Assembly: GCA_963702565.1 (NCBI GenBank)
Contig: CAVPDE010000030.1
Span: 186,001 to 250,000 of the forward strand
Length of the DNA stretch: 64,000 nucleotides
Reading direction: 5' to 3'
Source of the DNA: CAVPDE01 sp963702565
GTDB taxonomy: Bacteria; Desulfobacterota; DSM-4660; Desulfatiglandales; HGW-15
Part shown: piece by piece, positions 18,783-27,393 of the stretch
Numbering within the stretch: the first letter of the stretch is position 1
Layout of the letters: each line of letters starts with the position of its first letter
Notes under the pieces: model-generated
Databases searched by the model: none
The model's input: only the letters and a program-made list of their open reading frames with translations
Told to the model about the DNA's origin: nothing
Position numbers and translations under genes: made by a program

Positions 18783-19493
18783 ATGCATCTCAAGGAAATA
18801 ATGCTTCATCCTGAGGAATATCCCACCCGGGACTATTATCCCTTCAATCACAAAATCTTTCATCTCACCAAGCGGATTGTGTTCAGCTCTCCAGTGACTT
18901 TTTTTGTGGGGGAGAATGGGAGTGGCAAATCCACCCTGATCAGGGCGATCGCGCACCGCTGCTACATTCACATTTGGCGCGACACCGACAGGGTGCACCT
19001 GGATGCGAACCCCTATGAGGAGTTCCTCTATCGGTATATCTCTGCGGAGTGGAGTGACGGAGAGGTGCCAGGATCTTTCTTCTCTTCTGATTTGTTCGCC
19101 CACTTCGCCCAGAACCTGGATGAGTGGGCAGCCTCTGACCCGGAGATGCTGCGTTACTTTGGCGGAAAGTCTCTGGTAGCCCAATCGCATGGCCAATCCC
19201 TCATGTCCTATTTTCGAAGCCGCTACCAACTTCGTGGCCTTTACCTTCTCGACGAACCGGAGACGGCTCTCTCACCCAAAACCCAGATTGACTTTGTAAG
19301 GCTTCTCAAGGCGATGGGAGAGCAAGGACATGCGCAGTTCATCATCGCGAGTCATTCTCCCATTCTCCTCGCATGTCCTGGAGCCACAATCTACAGTTTC
19401 AACGAGATCCCCGTGAAGACGGTGAACTACGAAGACACGGAGCACTACAGGACCTACAAGGACTTCTTGAATCACAGGGAGCAGTATCTGTGA
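18783..19493 (+). CDS. Stand-alone AAA/ABC-type ATPase, 236 aa
   Basis: The Walker A motif G-E-N-G-S-G-K-S-T lies near residue 40. The Walker B region Y-L-L-D-E-P-E-T-A-L-S near residue 155 and the S-H-S-P switch near residue 195 match the single-domain predicted ATPases related to RecF/SMC-type nucleotidases. No signature helix of an importer and no membrane partner are present, so transport is unlikely. AGGAG precedes the ATG. It is followed after 27 bp by the NUDIX gene. No toxin or nuclease partner was seen. Confidence 0.8.
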   Translation: MHLKEIMLHPEEYPTRDYYPFNHKIFHLTKRIVFSSPVTFFVGENGSGKSTLIRAIAHRCYIHIWRDTDRVHLDANPYEEFLYRYISAEWSDGEVPGSFFSSDLFAHFAQNLDEWAASDPEMLRYFGGKSLVAQSHGQSLMSYFRSRYQLRGLYLLDEPETALSPKTQIDFVRLLKAMGEQGHAQFIIASHSPILLACPGATIYSFNEIPVKTVNYEDTEHYRTYKDFLNHREQYL

Positions 19494-19520
19494 GATTGCC
19501 CTGACATCCGGTGACACCTG

Positions 19521-20435
19521 ATGACAAAGATCTCTGAAGAAGCGAGGCCGGCATCCACCGTTGTTCTAGTGCGGGCGCATGGAACCGGGTTTCAGGTGTA
19601 TCTCCTGAAGAGGAGCGGTCAGAGCGGATTCTTTCCCGGAAGCTATGTGTTTCCCGGAGGCACGGTCGCTTCCGAAGACCGTGATGCGGATCTGTGGCTG
19701 AGGCACAGTGATCTCGATTTGCCCGGTGTGGAGAAGAGACTGGGCGGGACTCGCCCGGCGCCGGAAATGCTTGCTTATGGGGTGGCCGCCATTCGGGAAA
19801 CCTTTGAAGAGGGGGGGGTGCTGCTTGCAAGCCGCGCCCAGGAAATCGGCTCAGGCATGCAGGCGATAGGTGAGACGCGAAAAGTGAAGAGGCTTTCTAA
19901 GGGCTGGTTCAGGGAGTGGGCCGTTTCAGGGGAGTGGCACCTGCAGCTCTCGCGGTTGGCCCCATGGACGCACTGGATCACGCCCGAAATGTTTAAGCCC
20001 CGCTTCAACACGCGCTTTTTTCTTGTGTTTGTCCCTGTGGACCAGGAGTGCAGCCCTGACAACGAGGAGACCACTCACGGCATCTGGGTCACAGCGGAGC
20101 AAGGTCTTGCGGCGAACCTCAGTGGAGAGATTCCTCTCAGCCCTCCCACCCTGGTGACGCTTCATGAATTGCTTCAGCACAAAACGCTGAACGAGCTCCA
20201 GGCCGAGGTCAGCAGGCGGGGGTGGGGCGAACCGAGGCTGCCCCGTGTCATTCCCGTGGAGAAGGGAGCCGTGATTCTCGAACCCTGGGACCCCATGATC
20301 CATGAGAAAGACGTCGGACTGGACCCGGCCGCTTTGGCGAAGCTTGTCCTGCCTGTGGGAGAACCCTTTTCCAGGTTGTGGCTCTACGAAGGGATTTGGA
20401 GACCTGTGGGAATTTGTAACCGTTTAGCTCTTTGA
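19521..20435 (+). CDS. NUDIX hydrolase, NUDT19-like, 304 aa
   Basis: The Nudix fold begins with S-T-V-V-L-V-R and continues through Y-V-F-P-G-G-T-V near residue 45. The catalytic helix R-E-T-F-E-E-G-G-V comes after a long insertion of about 35 residues, which is characteristic of NUDT7/NUDT19-type enzymes rather than the canonical 23-residue box. Members cleave CoA esters or nucleotide derivatives. The last seven codons and the stop lie inside the left arm of a perfect 20-bp inverted repeat. Confidence 0.82.
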   Translation: MTKISEEARPASTVVLVRAHGTGFQVYLLKRSGQSGFFPGSYVFPGGTVASEDRDADLWLRHSDLDLPGVEKRLGGTRPAPEMLAYGVAAIRETFEEGGVLLASRAQEIGSGMQAIGETRKVKRLSKGWFREWAVSGEWHLQLSRLAPWTHWITPEMFKPRFNTRFFLVFVPVDQECSPDNEETTHGIWVTAEQGLAANLSGEIPLSPPTLVTLHELLQHKTLNELQAEVSRRGWGEPRLPRVIPVEKGAVILEPWDPMIHEKDVGLDPAALAKLVLPVGEPFSRLWLYEGIWRPVGICNRLAL

Positions 20436-20477
20436 TATGGATGGCTTAGTGTTTATTTCAAAGAGCTAAACGGTTAC
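20416..20477. repeat. Perfect 20-bp inverted repeat spanning two convergent gene ends
   Basis: The left arm 20416-20435 and right arm 20458-20477 are exact reverse complements, separated by a 22-nt loop. The NUDIX stop codon is the last triplet of the left arm. The AOR stop (20466-20468 on the minus strand) lies inside the right arm. It should act as a bidirectional transcription stop, but the arms are not followed by a clear U-tract. Confidence 0.8.
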
Positions 20478-22337
20478 CGGGATTTGAATTCCCAAACGCT
20501 TAAGTGTCTCTGGGGTCGGGATCCCGTTGTGGTCATAACCGCGTTTTTTGTAGTACTTGGATCGCAGCTTTTCGATGGGCACGGTGCGCGCCTTGGGATC
20601 GGATTTTCTGCCTTCCTTCAATAAACGGTCCGGCAGGGTGTCGTGCACCCGCGAGATCCCTTCCCGCGTATTCATGTAGCGCTCCAGCACCGTAATCCGA
20701 TCGCCCGCTTCAAGGTATTCCCAACGCGACATTTTAATGCCTGTCACAGCTGACCAGAAATCCTTGTACAGGGTGTAATCCATGAGGAGGATGGCGACCT
20801 GGGGCAACTCCTGCATCAGGAGCCCAAGGAACAGATTGGGTGTGTACTTTACGAGCGGCGGCTCCAGCAAGTAGGCGAGGAGCGTAAAAAAGCAGGTCTG
20901 CAGGGAGTTCACGCAGTTGCCGAGGCTCTCGAAGAACTTGACGTAATCGGCTTTGGCCCTTACCGCGTGAGGCCTGAGTAAATCAAGGAACACTTCCTGG
21001 GCGGCCAAGAAGGCCGAGAGGTGGCAGCCCCCCCGATTGGCCATCGCGTAGGCCAAGCCATGGCCGACAGAACCTCTGGGGTCATAGCCGGGCAGTTCAA
21101 GGCCCTTCACGTGCATGGCAAAGGACGTTCCGCCATACTTCTCCGAAAGCGCTTTGCTGCCCTGAGCCATTTCCGCGCCGAATCCTTTTCTGTAAGCGAT
21201 GTCGAGAAGCGCCTGGGACACGCCATCAGGGGACCCGAACTTGAGATCGCTCTGGACCAGGCCTCTTTGAGTTGCTTCCATGACCCAGGCCAAGGTCCCG
21301 CCTGAGGAGATCGTGTCCATCCCCATCCTGCCGCAAGTCTTGTTCCACTCGGCGATTTTCTCGATGTCGAACACTCCAAGGTTGGATCCAAGCAAGGCTA
21401 CGGTTTCGTACTCAGGGGCCGGGAGTTCCTCTCCTCCAAATTTCCCCTTCTTGCCGCAGAGGATGGTGCAGGGCTTGCACGTGTGATTGCTGGTCTCGTG
21501 GTTCTTCTTAGTTTCCTCTCCGCTGATCCTGAGAGCTTGCACATGAGTGCCGTCGCTGAAGTTATTGACAGGGAGGATGTTGCCTTTCAGGTTCATCGCG
21601 ACGTTGGCAGGCGTCCCGTAACTTCGATAAAGGCCTCCTGTGATAAAATTTCTATTGATGTAGGTGGTAGCCTTTTTCTTCAATCTGTCAAAGGTCCACT
21701 GGTCCACAGGGACGATCTTGCAAGCCCCTCCCAGAGCGACAACGGCTTTGAGGTTCTTGGACCCCATCACTGCCCCCATGCCTCCCCGGCCCAGAAAGCG
21801 ATCTCCGGTGGCAATGTTGGCAAATCGGACAAGGTTTTCACCTGCAGGGCCAATGGCCAGGATGCCTGCCTTCTTTTCATCCAATTTGGACTGGGTCTCG
21901 GTAGTATCGAGTCCCCAAAGTTCTCCTGCGTCCCTGAACTCCACCCCTTCGGAAGTGATGAGCAAATAGGTCGGTTTGACCGCTTTGCCACGGACAAGCA
22001 AGCCGTCCCAGCCTGCGGTCTTGAGACTCATACCAAAAGGCCCGCCGCAGGAGGAGGCGACCATGATGCCGGTGAGAGGCGATTTGGTGACTGCAGCAAA
22101 GCGGCCTGAGCAGGGGGCGCCTGTGCCCATGAGCACGCCGGGCATGAAGGCAAGGATGTTTTCCTCTCCCAGGGGATCGGCGCCCGGCCGCAGGCGGTCG
22201 TAGAGCAGTTTCAAGCCCAGCCCTTTTCCTCCCAGGTAGAGCCTGCGTTCCGTCGGCTTCACTTCGTAGATGTCGACTTTGCTCCGGGCGAGATCGACTT
22301 CCAATACCCTGTTGCTGATTCCGATGATCTCTTTCAT
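20466..22337 (-). CDS. Aldehyde:ferredoxin oxidoreductase family protein (tungsten-type), 623 aa
   Basis: This is an AOR-type enzyme interconverting aldehydes and acids with ferredoxin, using a tungsto-bispterin cofactor and a [4Fe-4S] cluster. The N-terminal Y-L-G-G-K-G-L-G segment and P-L-T-G-I-M are typical. The cluster motif C-K-P-C-T-I-L-C lies near residue 290, with the fourth Cys expected in the C-terminal L-G-N-C-V-N-S region. The ATG at 22337 has GGAGG 6 bp upstream and a matched promoter; the longer frame to 22451 is discarded. Length is normal. Confidence 0.9.
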   Translation of the reverse strand: MKEIIGISNRVLEVDLARSKVDIYEVKPTERRLYLGGKGLGLKLLYDRLRPGADPLGEENILAFMPGVLMGTGAPCSGRFAAVTKSPLTGIMVASSCGGPFGMSLKTAGWDGLLVRGKAVKPTYLLITSEGVEFRDAGELWGLDTTETQSKLDEKKAGILAIGPAGENLVRFANIATGDRFLGRGGMGAVMGSKNLKAVVALGGACKIVPVDQWTFDRLKKKATTYINRNFITGGLYRSYGTPANVAMNLKGNILPVNNFSDGTHVQALRISGEETKKNHETSNHTCKPCTILCGKKGKFGGEELPAPEYETVALLGSNLGVFDIEKIAEWNKTCGRMGMDTISSGGTLAWVMEATQRGLVQSDLKFGSPDGVSQALLDIAYRKGFGAEMAQGSKALSEKYGGTSFAMHVKGLELPGYDPRGSVGHGLAYAMANRGGCHLSAFLAAQEVFLDLLRPHAVRAKADYVKFFESLGNCVNSLQTCFFTLLAYLLEPPLVKYTPNLFLGLLMQELPQVAILLMDYTLYKDFWSAVTGIKMSRWEYLEAGDRITVLERYMNTREGISRVHDTLPDRLLKEGRKSDPKARTVPIEKLRSKYYKKRGYDHNGIPTPETLKRLGIQIPVTV

Positions 22338-22395
22338 GACAGCCTCCGGATGGCTTTCGAGCGATGAGGGGGAAAAAGGAGTACAGTACAGAAGG

Positions 22396-22424
22396 ACTCT
22401 AGAGGAAACGATACAGGCTGTCAA
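22396..22424 (-). promoter_or_regulatory. Predicted promoter for the AOR gene
   Basis: Minus strand TTGACA (22419-22424) and TAGAGT (22396-22401), spacer 17 bp, about 60 bp upstream of the AOR start. Confidence 0.55.
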
Positions 22425-22442
22425 GAAAGCGGAGATCATTGA

Positions 22443-22471
22443 TTGACGCAAGTAAGCGGTTTGGCTATATT
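22443..22471 (+). promoter_or_regulatory. Predicted promoter for the CDF transporter gene
   Basis: TTGACG (22443-22448) and TATATT (22466-22471) with a 17-bp spacer, 67 bp before the ATG at 22538. It is divergent from the AOR promoter only 19 bp away. Confidence 0.65.
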
Positions 22472-22537
22472 ACTATTTTCTCTTAAAAGGGCGCTCCTTC
22501 AAAAGGGAGGGTGCTGCCCTAATGCAGAGGGGTGGGC

Positions 22538-23986
22538 ATGTCTTTGTGGATGGATAAAAGGCGCGTGGCCTGGCTCTCCGTGGCGAGCAACACTCTGCTC
22601 ACCGCCGGGAAGCTCGTAGCAGGCTTTGCAACAGGATCGGTCAGCATCCTGTCCGAGGCGGCCCACTCGGCCATTGACCTTATTGCCGCAGGCATTGCGA
22701 CCTTTTCGGTTCACGCCGCCGATCGGCCTCCGGACCGCACCCATCCCTACGGGCACGAGAAGATCGAGAACATCTCCGGCGTGATCGAAGGCCTTCTCAT
22801 TTTCCTGGCCGCTGTCTGGATCATTTATGAGGCCGTGGAAAAGCTCCTGTACGGCGTGGATCTGAAATACCTGGGCTACGGTCTCGTGGTGATGGGGATT
22901 TCAGGAGCCATGAACCTGGTGGTGGCTGCGCTCCTCAACAAATCCGCGGTTCAGAACCGCTCGGTCGCCCTGGAAGCGGATGCGGCTCATCTCTATGCGG
23001 ATGTGTACACCTCTGCGGGCGTCTTCGCGGGCCTCGCCGTGATTTCGGTGGGGAGGCGTTTCTTCCAAGCGGACCTGGCTTGGCTTGACCCGGTCATCGC
23101 CATCGGGGTCGCGGTTCTCATCCTGGCCACCGCCTACCGCATTACGCGGAAGAGCTTTTTTCCGCTTCTGGATGCCGCTGCATCGCCTGAGGAGGTCGCC
23201 AGGATCCAAGAGGTCATGAAGGAATTCGGAAGAAACGGCTCGGATTTTCACAAGCTCCGCACCCGGCGTGCCGGAGGATCCCTGTACGTGGATCTTCACA
23301 TGGGATTCAAGCCGGGGATGTCTCTGGAGCAGGGCCATGATCTGAGCCACAGGCTTACGGCGCAGATCGAAGAGGCTTTGCCCGGAGCAAAAGTCCTGGT
23401 TCACCTCGAGCCCTCAAACATTATTGAGACTCTCCCTGAGGAGGAGGAGCAGGTCCGATGCATGCGCGAGGAGCTTCTCAAGGATCAGAGAGTCTGCGAG
23501 GTGAGGAATCTCAAGGTCACCCGGTACAGGGGCGACATGCGGATCGAGGCGGACCTGAGCCTGGACCCAAAGGTGAGCCTGGCGGAGAGTCACGCTGTGG
23601 CCTCGGACCTCAAGATGAGGCTGGAGTTCTGTTTTCCGGAGGTCAAAGAGACGTCGCTCTCTTTTCATCCCGGGGACGGGTGGCAGAAGGCCTTTCACGA
23701 TGATGACATGGGGCGGATCAGAAGCCTTGTGGGCGAGCATGAGAGCCGCTTTGCGGGCATTCACGAGCTGGAGGTCGTCTCCTCCGGAGGGTTCCATCGC
23801 ATTCGCCTGAGCCTGGGCATGCCTCCCACCTTGTCCGTCGCAGAGGCGCATGGGGTTGCCAAGCACCTGGAAAAGGACATTCGGGAGCTTTTCCCTCAGG
23901 GCGCGGAGATCGATCTTCACATCGAACCGTGCGACGAGGCTTGCGAATCCTGCCACGCCATATGCCCTGTGAAGAAAAATGGTTAG
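22538..23986 (+). CDS. Cation diffusion facilitator transporter with extended cytoplasmic tail, 482 aa
   Basis: This is an inner-membrane divalent-metal exporter. About six helices occupy residues 10-205. The H-S-A-I-D metal-site motif lies in helix 2 (E-A-A-H-S-A-I-D) and a second site H-L-Y-A-D in helix 5. A usual CDF ends near residue 300 after one dimerisation domain. This one continues with what looks like two further related alpha/beta units (roughly 300-375 and 385-470) and ends in a Cys-rich tail with C-D-E-A-C-E-S-C-H-A-I-C. The tail may sense or sequester metal. Confidence 0.88.
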   Translation: MSLWMDKRRVAWLSVASNTLLTAGKLVAGFATGSVSILSEAAHSAIDLIAAGIATFSVHAADRPPDRTHPYGHEKIENISGVIEGLLIFLAAVWIIYEAVEKLLYGVDLKYLGYGLVVMGISGAMNLVVAALLNKSAVQNRSVALEADAAHLYADVYTSAGVFAGLAVISVGRRFFQADLAWLDPVIAIGVAVLILATAYRITRKSFFPLLDAAASPEEVARIQEVMKEFGRNGSDFHKLRTRRAGGSLYVDLHMGFKPGMSLEQGHDLSHRLTAQIEEALPGAKVLVHLEPSNIIETLPEEEEQVRCMREELLKDQRVCEVRNLKVTRYRGDMRIEADLSLDPKVSLAESHAVASDLKMRLEFCFPEVKETSLSFHPGDGWQKAFHDDDMGRIRSLVGEHESRFAGIHELEVVSSGGFHRIRLSLGMPPTLSVAEAHGVAKHLEKDIRELFPQGAEIDLHIEPCDEACESCHAICPVKKNG

Positions 23987-24001
23987 CAGGTTGATGAACT
24001 C

Positions 24002-24124
24002 GTAAAAAGTCCCATTTTCATGTCATTTCGAGCAAAGCGAGAAATCTTGAATTACTAACACGCTGAAAAGGAAAGATTTCTCCCTGCGGTCGAAATGACA
24101 GGTTCACACCGCAGGACTTTTTAC
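24002..24124. repeat. Nested three-arm inverted repeat (REP-like hairpin)
   Basis: Three pairs of arms are nested about one centre: GTAAAAAGTCC (24002-24012) with 24114-24124, TGTCATTTCGA (24021-24031) with 24090-24100, and GAGAAATCTT (24039-24048) with 24073-24082, each perfectly complementary. The TCATTTCGAGC...GAGAAATCT wording recurs, as far as I recall, in intergenic hairpins of many anaerobe genomes. It lies between two plus-strand genes. Confidence 0.75.
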
Positions 24125-24171
24125 CAACGCATCAAGGTTAAGGAGATTAATGAAATGGGGATCACCGAAGC

Positions 24172-25182
24172 ATGAGCCTGGGAAGCAACAGAAGCCGGAT
24201 GATCATCGGCTGCCTGATCGGTCTGGGTTTCCTCTACCTGGCAGGCCGCAAGGTGGACTTCAGCCTCATGTGGGAGGCCTTCACCAAAGTCAACTACTGG
24301 TTTGTACTGATTGCGGTCCCCGTTATCTTTTTCAGCCATTTCCTGAGGGCCCTTCGCTGGCGCTATTTGATGGATCCCATCAAGAGGGTTGATGTGGCAA
24401 GCCTGTTTTCCGCCTTGCTGATCGGCTACATGGCGAATATCCTCATGCCGGCTCACCTTGGGGAGTTCCTGCGAGCCTATGTGCTTGGCAAAAAAAGGGG
24501 GGTGAGCGCCAGCTCGACCTTTGCAACCATTGTGGTGGAGCGGGTCATCGATGTCTTCGCCCTCCTTCTTCTGATGGTTTTTGCCATCCTTCTCTATCCG
24601 TTTCCCGACTGGATCAACACGGCGGGTCATGCAATGCTGGTGGGCACCGCAGGGCTCTTTGTCTTTCTCATTCTCCTGAAAAAGTACTTCGCTTTTTTTC
24701 AACGCTTTCTGAATTTTCTCTTCAAACCCCTGCCCAAAGGGCTGCAGGAAAAGCTGGACAGAGGAGTCAGAAGCTTCGTCATAGGAATTGTGCCCCTTCG
24801 AAGCGCGTGGGATTACCCTGTGGTGGCCGTGCTTTCCGTGGTCATCTGGGCCTGCTACGGGTTCATCATCCACCTGGTTCTCTATGCCTTTGACTTCGTG
24901 AGTGTCTATCATCTCCCATGGTCCACAAGCCTCATCGTCCTCGTGGTCACCACGATAGGCGTTGTCGTTCCCTCCTCCCCAGGGTATGTGGGCACCTACC
25001 ACTGGCTCTGCCAGGTCTCTTTGGCCATGTTCGGAGTGCCTGCGGGTCCGGCCCTGTCCTTTGCCATCCTCACTCACGGGGTAAACTTCCTGCCCGTCCT
25101 GATCGTGGGGCTCATCCTGGCTTATTACGAGGGCGTCGAGATCTTTCGAGCCCAGGACAAGGCAGACACTTCCGGAAATTGA
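24172..25182 (+). CDS. Flippase-like/UPF0104 (lysylphosphatidylglycerol synthase TM region) protein, 336 aa
   Basis: This is an integral membrane protein of about eight helices. The family segment S-H-F-L-R-A-L-R-W lies near residue 58, P-A-H-L-G-E-F-L-R near residue 98, V-E-R-V-I-D near residue 122, and P-S-S-P-G-Y-V-G-T near residue 265. Relatives are the membrane half of MprF and YbhN-like proteins, thought to move lipids. A six-codon frame at 24155-24175 with its own AAGGAG ends in an ATGA overlap with this start, suggesting translational coupling. Confidence 0.85.
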   Translation: MSLGSNRSRMIIGCLIGLGFLYLAGRKVDFSLMWEAFTKVNYWFVLIAVPVIFFSHFLRALRWRYLMDPIKRVDVASLFSALLIGYMANILMPAHLGEFLRAYVLGKKRGVSASSTFATIVVERVIDVFALLLLMVFAILLYPFPDWINTAGHAMLVGTAGLFVFLILLKKYFAFFQRFLNFLFKPLPKGLQEKLDRGVRSFVIGIVPLRSAWDYPVVAVLSVVIWACYGFIIHLVLYAFDFVSVYHLPWSTSLIVLVVTTIGVVVPSSPGYVGTYHWLCQVSLAMFGVPAGPALSFAILTHGVNFLPVLIVGLILAYYEGVEIFRAQDKADTSGN

Positions 25183-25204
25183 TGCGGCGACCGCTGGAAC
25201 CAGA

Positions 25205-26104
25205 ATGGACATCCGAACCATGACCAGGAAAGAAAAAATCACTGCCTATGCTGCGTGGGCATCGGTTTGCCTGTTCTGGGGCACCACCTACTTGGCTATT
25301 CGAATCGGAGTGAGGACCATTCCGCCGGCGCTTTTCGGGGGCTTGCGCTTCCTCACGGCGGGACTTCTTTTTCTTGCCTATCTGAAATGGAAAGGCCATG
25401 CTTTCCCTCAGCGGAGAGAATTCTTCGACATGGCCATCGTCGGCATTGCCCTTCTGGCGATTTCCAACGGCCTCGTGATCTGGGCGGAACAGTGGGTTCC
25501 GAGCAGCATTGCCGCCCTCCTGGTGGCTACCCTTCCTTTTTGGATGGCAGGCTTCGAAGCGGCGCTTCCTGCGGGCGAGCGCCTGACGCTCAGAAAAGTG
25601 ATCGGCATCATCATCGGATTCAGCGGGCTCGTGATTCTCTTTTTGCCGGAGATCAAAACCTCCCTTGACACGGCCTACCTGAAAGGCCTTCTGGCCATGC
25701 TGTTTGCACCCCTTTGCTGGGCCGCAGGTTCCGTGTATTCGAAATCAAGGCCTGCCAAGAGCCATCCGCTCATGGGAGCGAGCGTAGAAATGATCGTGGC
25801 AGGGATTGTCCTCCTTCTGGTGGGAAGCCTGTTCGGAGAGTGGAATCGCTTTTCCTTTGACCTGGAGGGCCTTGCTGCAACGGCCTATCTCATCGTTTTC
25901 GGTTCCATTGTCGGATATGGATCCTTCGTCTATGCGCTGGCGAAACTTCCTGTCACCAAAGTCTCCATGTATGCGTACGTCAACCCGGTGATCGCCGTTG
26001 TCCTTGGCTGGCTGATCCTGGATGAGAGGATGGACTGGAGCGTGGTTCTGGCAACAGCGGTCGTTCTCCTGGGCGTGGTGCTCGTCAAGTCCTCAAAATC
26101 GTGA
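25205..26104 (+). CDS. EamA/DMT family exporter, 299 aa
   Basis: Ten hydrophobic segments form two repeated five-helix EamA units. The early W-G-T-T-Y-L-A-I-R-I motif and the A-L-L-V-A-T-L-P motif mark unit one; S-I-V-G-Y-G-S-F-V-Y-A and Y-V-N-P-V-I-A-V-V-L-G-W mark unit two. RhaT/YedA-like members export amino acids or other small metabolites. It follows the flippase-like gene by 22 bp and may be co-transcribed with it. Confidence 0.9.
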   Translation: MDIRTMTRKEKITAYAAWASVCLFWGTTYLAIRIGVRTIPPALFGGLRFLTAGLLFLAYLKWKGHAFPQRREFFDMAIVGIALLAISNGLVIWAEQWVPSSIAALLVATLPFWMAGFEAALPAGERLTLRKVIGIIIGFSGLVILFLPEIKTSLDTAYLKGLLAMLFAPLCWAAGSVYSKSRPAKSHPLMGASVEMIVAGIVLLLVGSLFGEWNRFSFDLEGLAATAYLIVFGSIVGYGSFVYALAKLPVTKVSMYAYVNPVIAVVLGWLILDERMDWSVVLATAVVLLGVVLVKSSKS

Positions 26105-26112
26105 GGAAGACA

Positions 26113-26165
26113 GGCACAAAGGAACAGAGGCACAAAGCAGAAAAATCTTTATAACCCTTTGTCCC
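26113..26165. repeat. Degenerate 8-bp tandem word array (GGCACAAA type)
   Basis: Octamers GGCACAAA, GGAACAGA, GGCACAAA, GCAGAAAA run from 26113 to 26144. A facing word TTTGTCCC occupies 26158-26165, giving a small inverted arrangement. It starts 9 bp after the exporter stop. The word family is the same as at 37644-37736. Confidence 0.6.
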
Positions 26166-26266
26166 TTATTTGCAAAAGACCTTGCCAAGGAACTCTTGAC
26201 TGTGATAGGAATTCGCCGTTGGTGATAACCTCTTCCGATAAGGATTCTGGTCTTACAGGACCTCTT

Positions 26267-27358
26267 ATGAAAGACCTTCTCGACCTCACCAAAACACTGA
26301 TTCGCTTCAAATCCATGCTTTCACGGCCTGATGAAATAGCCCGCTGCGCCGATTACATCGAAGGTTTTCTGAAGGATGCCGGCGCGACCTGCAAGCGCAT
26401 CGAATGCGACGGAGTCCCCTCGATTGCAGCGCTTCCCGGCCCTGATTTTGCCCCTGTTCTGCTCATGAGCCACCTGGACGTGGTGGATGCGCCGGATGCG
26501 CTTTTCGAGCCTGTGGAAAAAGACGGGAAGCTCTTCGGCCGCGGCAGTTTTGACGACAAGTATGCGGCAGCGCTTTCCATGATCCTCTTCCGGGACCACC
26601 TTCGCAAGGCCAGGCAAGAGGGGAGGGGACAAAAAGACCTGACTTTGGGCATCCTGATTACCGGCGATGAAGAGGGAGGAGGGCACAAGGGCGCCAAGGA
26701 AGCGCTCAAGAGCATTCGCACGGATTTCTGCATTGCCCTGGACGGAGGCAATGTGCGCAAGATCGTGACCAAGGAAAAGGGAGTGCTCCGCCTGAGGCTG
26801 ATCACCAAGGGCAAAGCGGCCCACGGGTCCAGGCCCTGGCTGGGCGAGAACGCCATTGAGAAGCTCTTCGAAGACTATCAGATCATCAAAACCTTTTTCC
26901 GTGACGAAGCGCCGGAGCACTGGAACAAGACCATCAACTTCAGCATCATTAACGCCGGCAAATCCGCCAACCAGGTCCCGGACCTGGCAGAAGCGCTTTT
27001 TGACGTTCGATACACGGAAAACGATGACGTGGACGCGCTCGTGAAGCAACTGAGGGCAAAGATCAAAGGGGAAATCGTGGTGGAAATGAGAGAACCCCTT
27101 TTCCTGGCCGGCGAGTCGCCCTACCTGGATCTTCTGCTGGACATTGCAAAGGGTGCGACTTTGGGCTTCGAGCACGGGGCGAGCGATGCGCGTTTCCTGA
27201 AAGAACAGGGTATGGCGGGGATCGTCTGGGGCGCTGACGGCGACCTGAGCGCCCACGCTTATGACGAGCACTTGAATCTGGACAGTTTCTACGAGCTTTG
27301 TCGAATTCTGGACTTGTTTGTGTCTAGGGCTTCGGAAGTGAGAAGTAAGGTTAAATAA
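26267..27358 (+). CDS. M20 family metallopeptidase, 363 aa
   Basis: This is a dinuclear zinc amidohydrolase/peptidase of the ArgE/DapE/CPG2 type. Metal motifs S-H-L-D-V-V near residue 65, G-R-G-S-F-D-D-K near residue 88, and the catalytic G-D-E-E-G-G-G near residue 128 are all present; the dimerisation domain follows near residues 170-275. The frame opens upstream at 26159, but homology begins at the ATG at 26267. It lies directly before the peptide-type ABC importer and may hydrolyse imported acyl-amino acids or dipeptides. Confidence 0.9.
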   Translation: MKDLLDLTKTLIRFKSMLSRPDEIARCADYIEGFLKDAGATCKRIECDGVPSIAALPGPDFAPVLLMSHLDVVDAPDALFEPVEKDGKLFGRGSFDDKYAAALSMILFRDHLRKARQEGRGQKDLTLGILITGDEEGGGHKGAKEALKSIRTDFCIALDGGNVRKIVTKEKGVLRLRLITKGKAAHGSRPWLGENAIEKLFEDYQIIKTFFRDEAPEHWNKTINFSIINAGKSANQVPDLAEALFDVRYTENDDVDALVKQLRAKIKGEIVVEMREPLFLAGESPYLDLLLDIAKGATLGFEHGASDARFLKEQGMAGIVWGADGDLSAHAYDEHLNLDSFYELCRILDLFVSRASEVRSKVK

Positions 27359-27393
27359 GTTGACTAACCCACCAAAATGAAAGGAGGAAAGGA

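Noticed and set aside
18783..19493. ATPase half of a defence system (RloC/OLD/retron-type)
   Set aside because: No nuclease, toxin, reverse transcriptase or other partner gene adjoins it; the neighbours are metabolic genes.
26321..27271. Minus-strand open frame of 316 codons opposite the M20 peptidase
   Set aside because: All M20 metal motifs lie on the plus strand; the antisense frame has no support.
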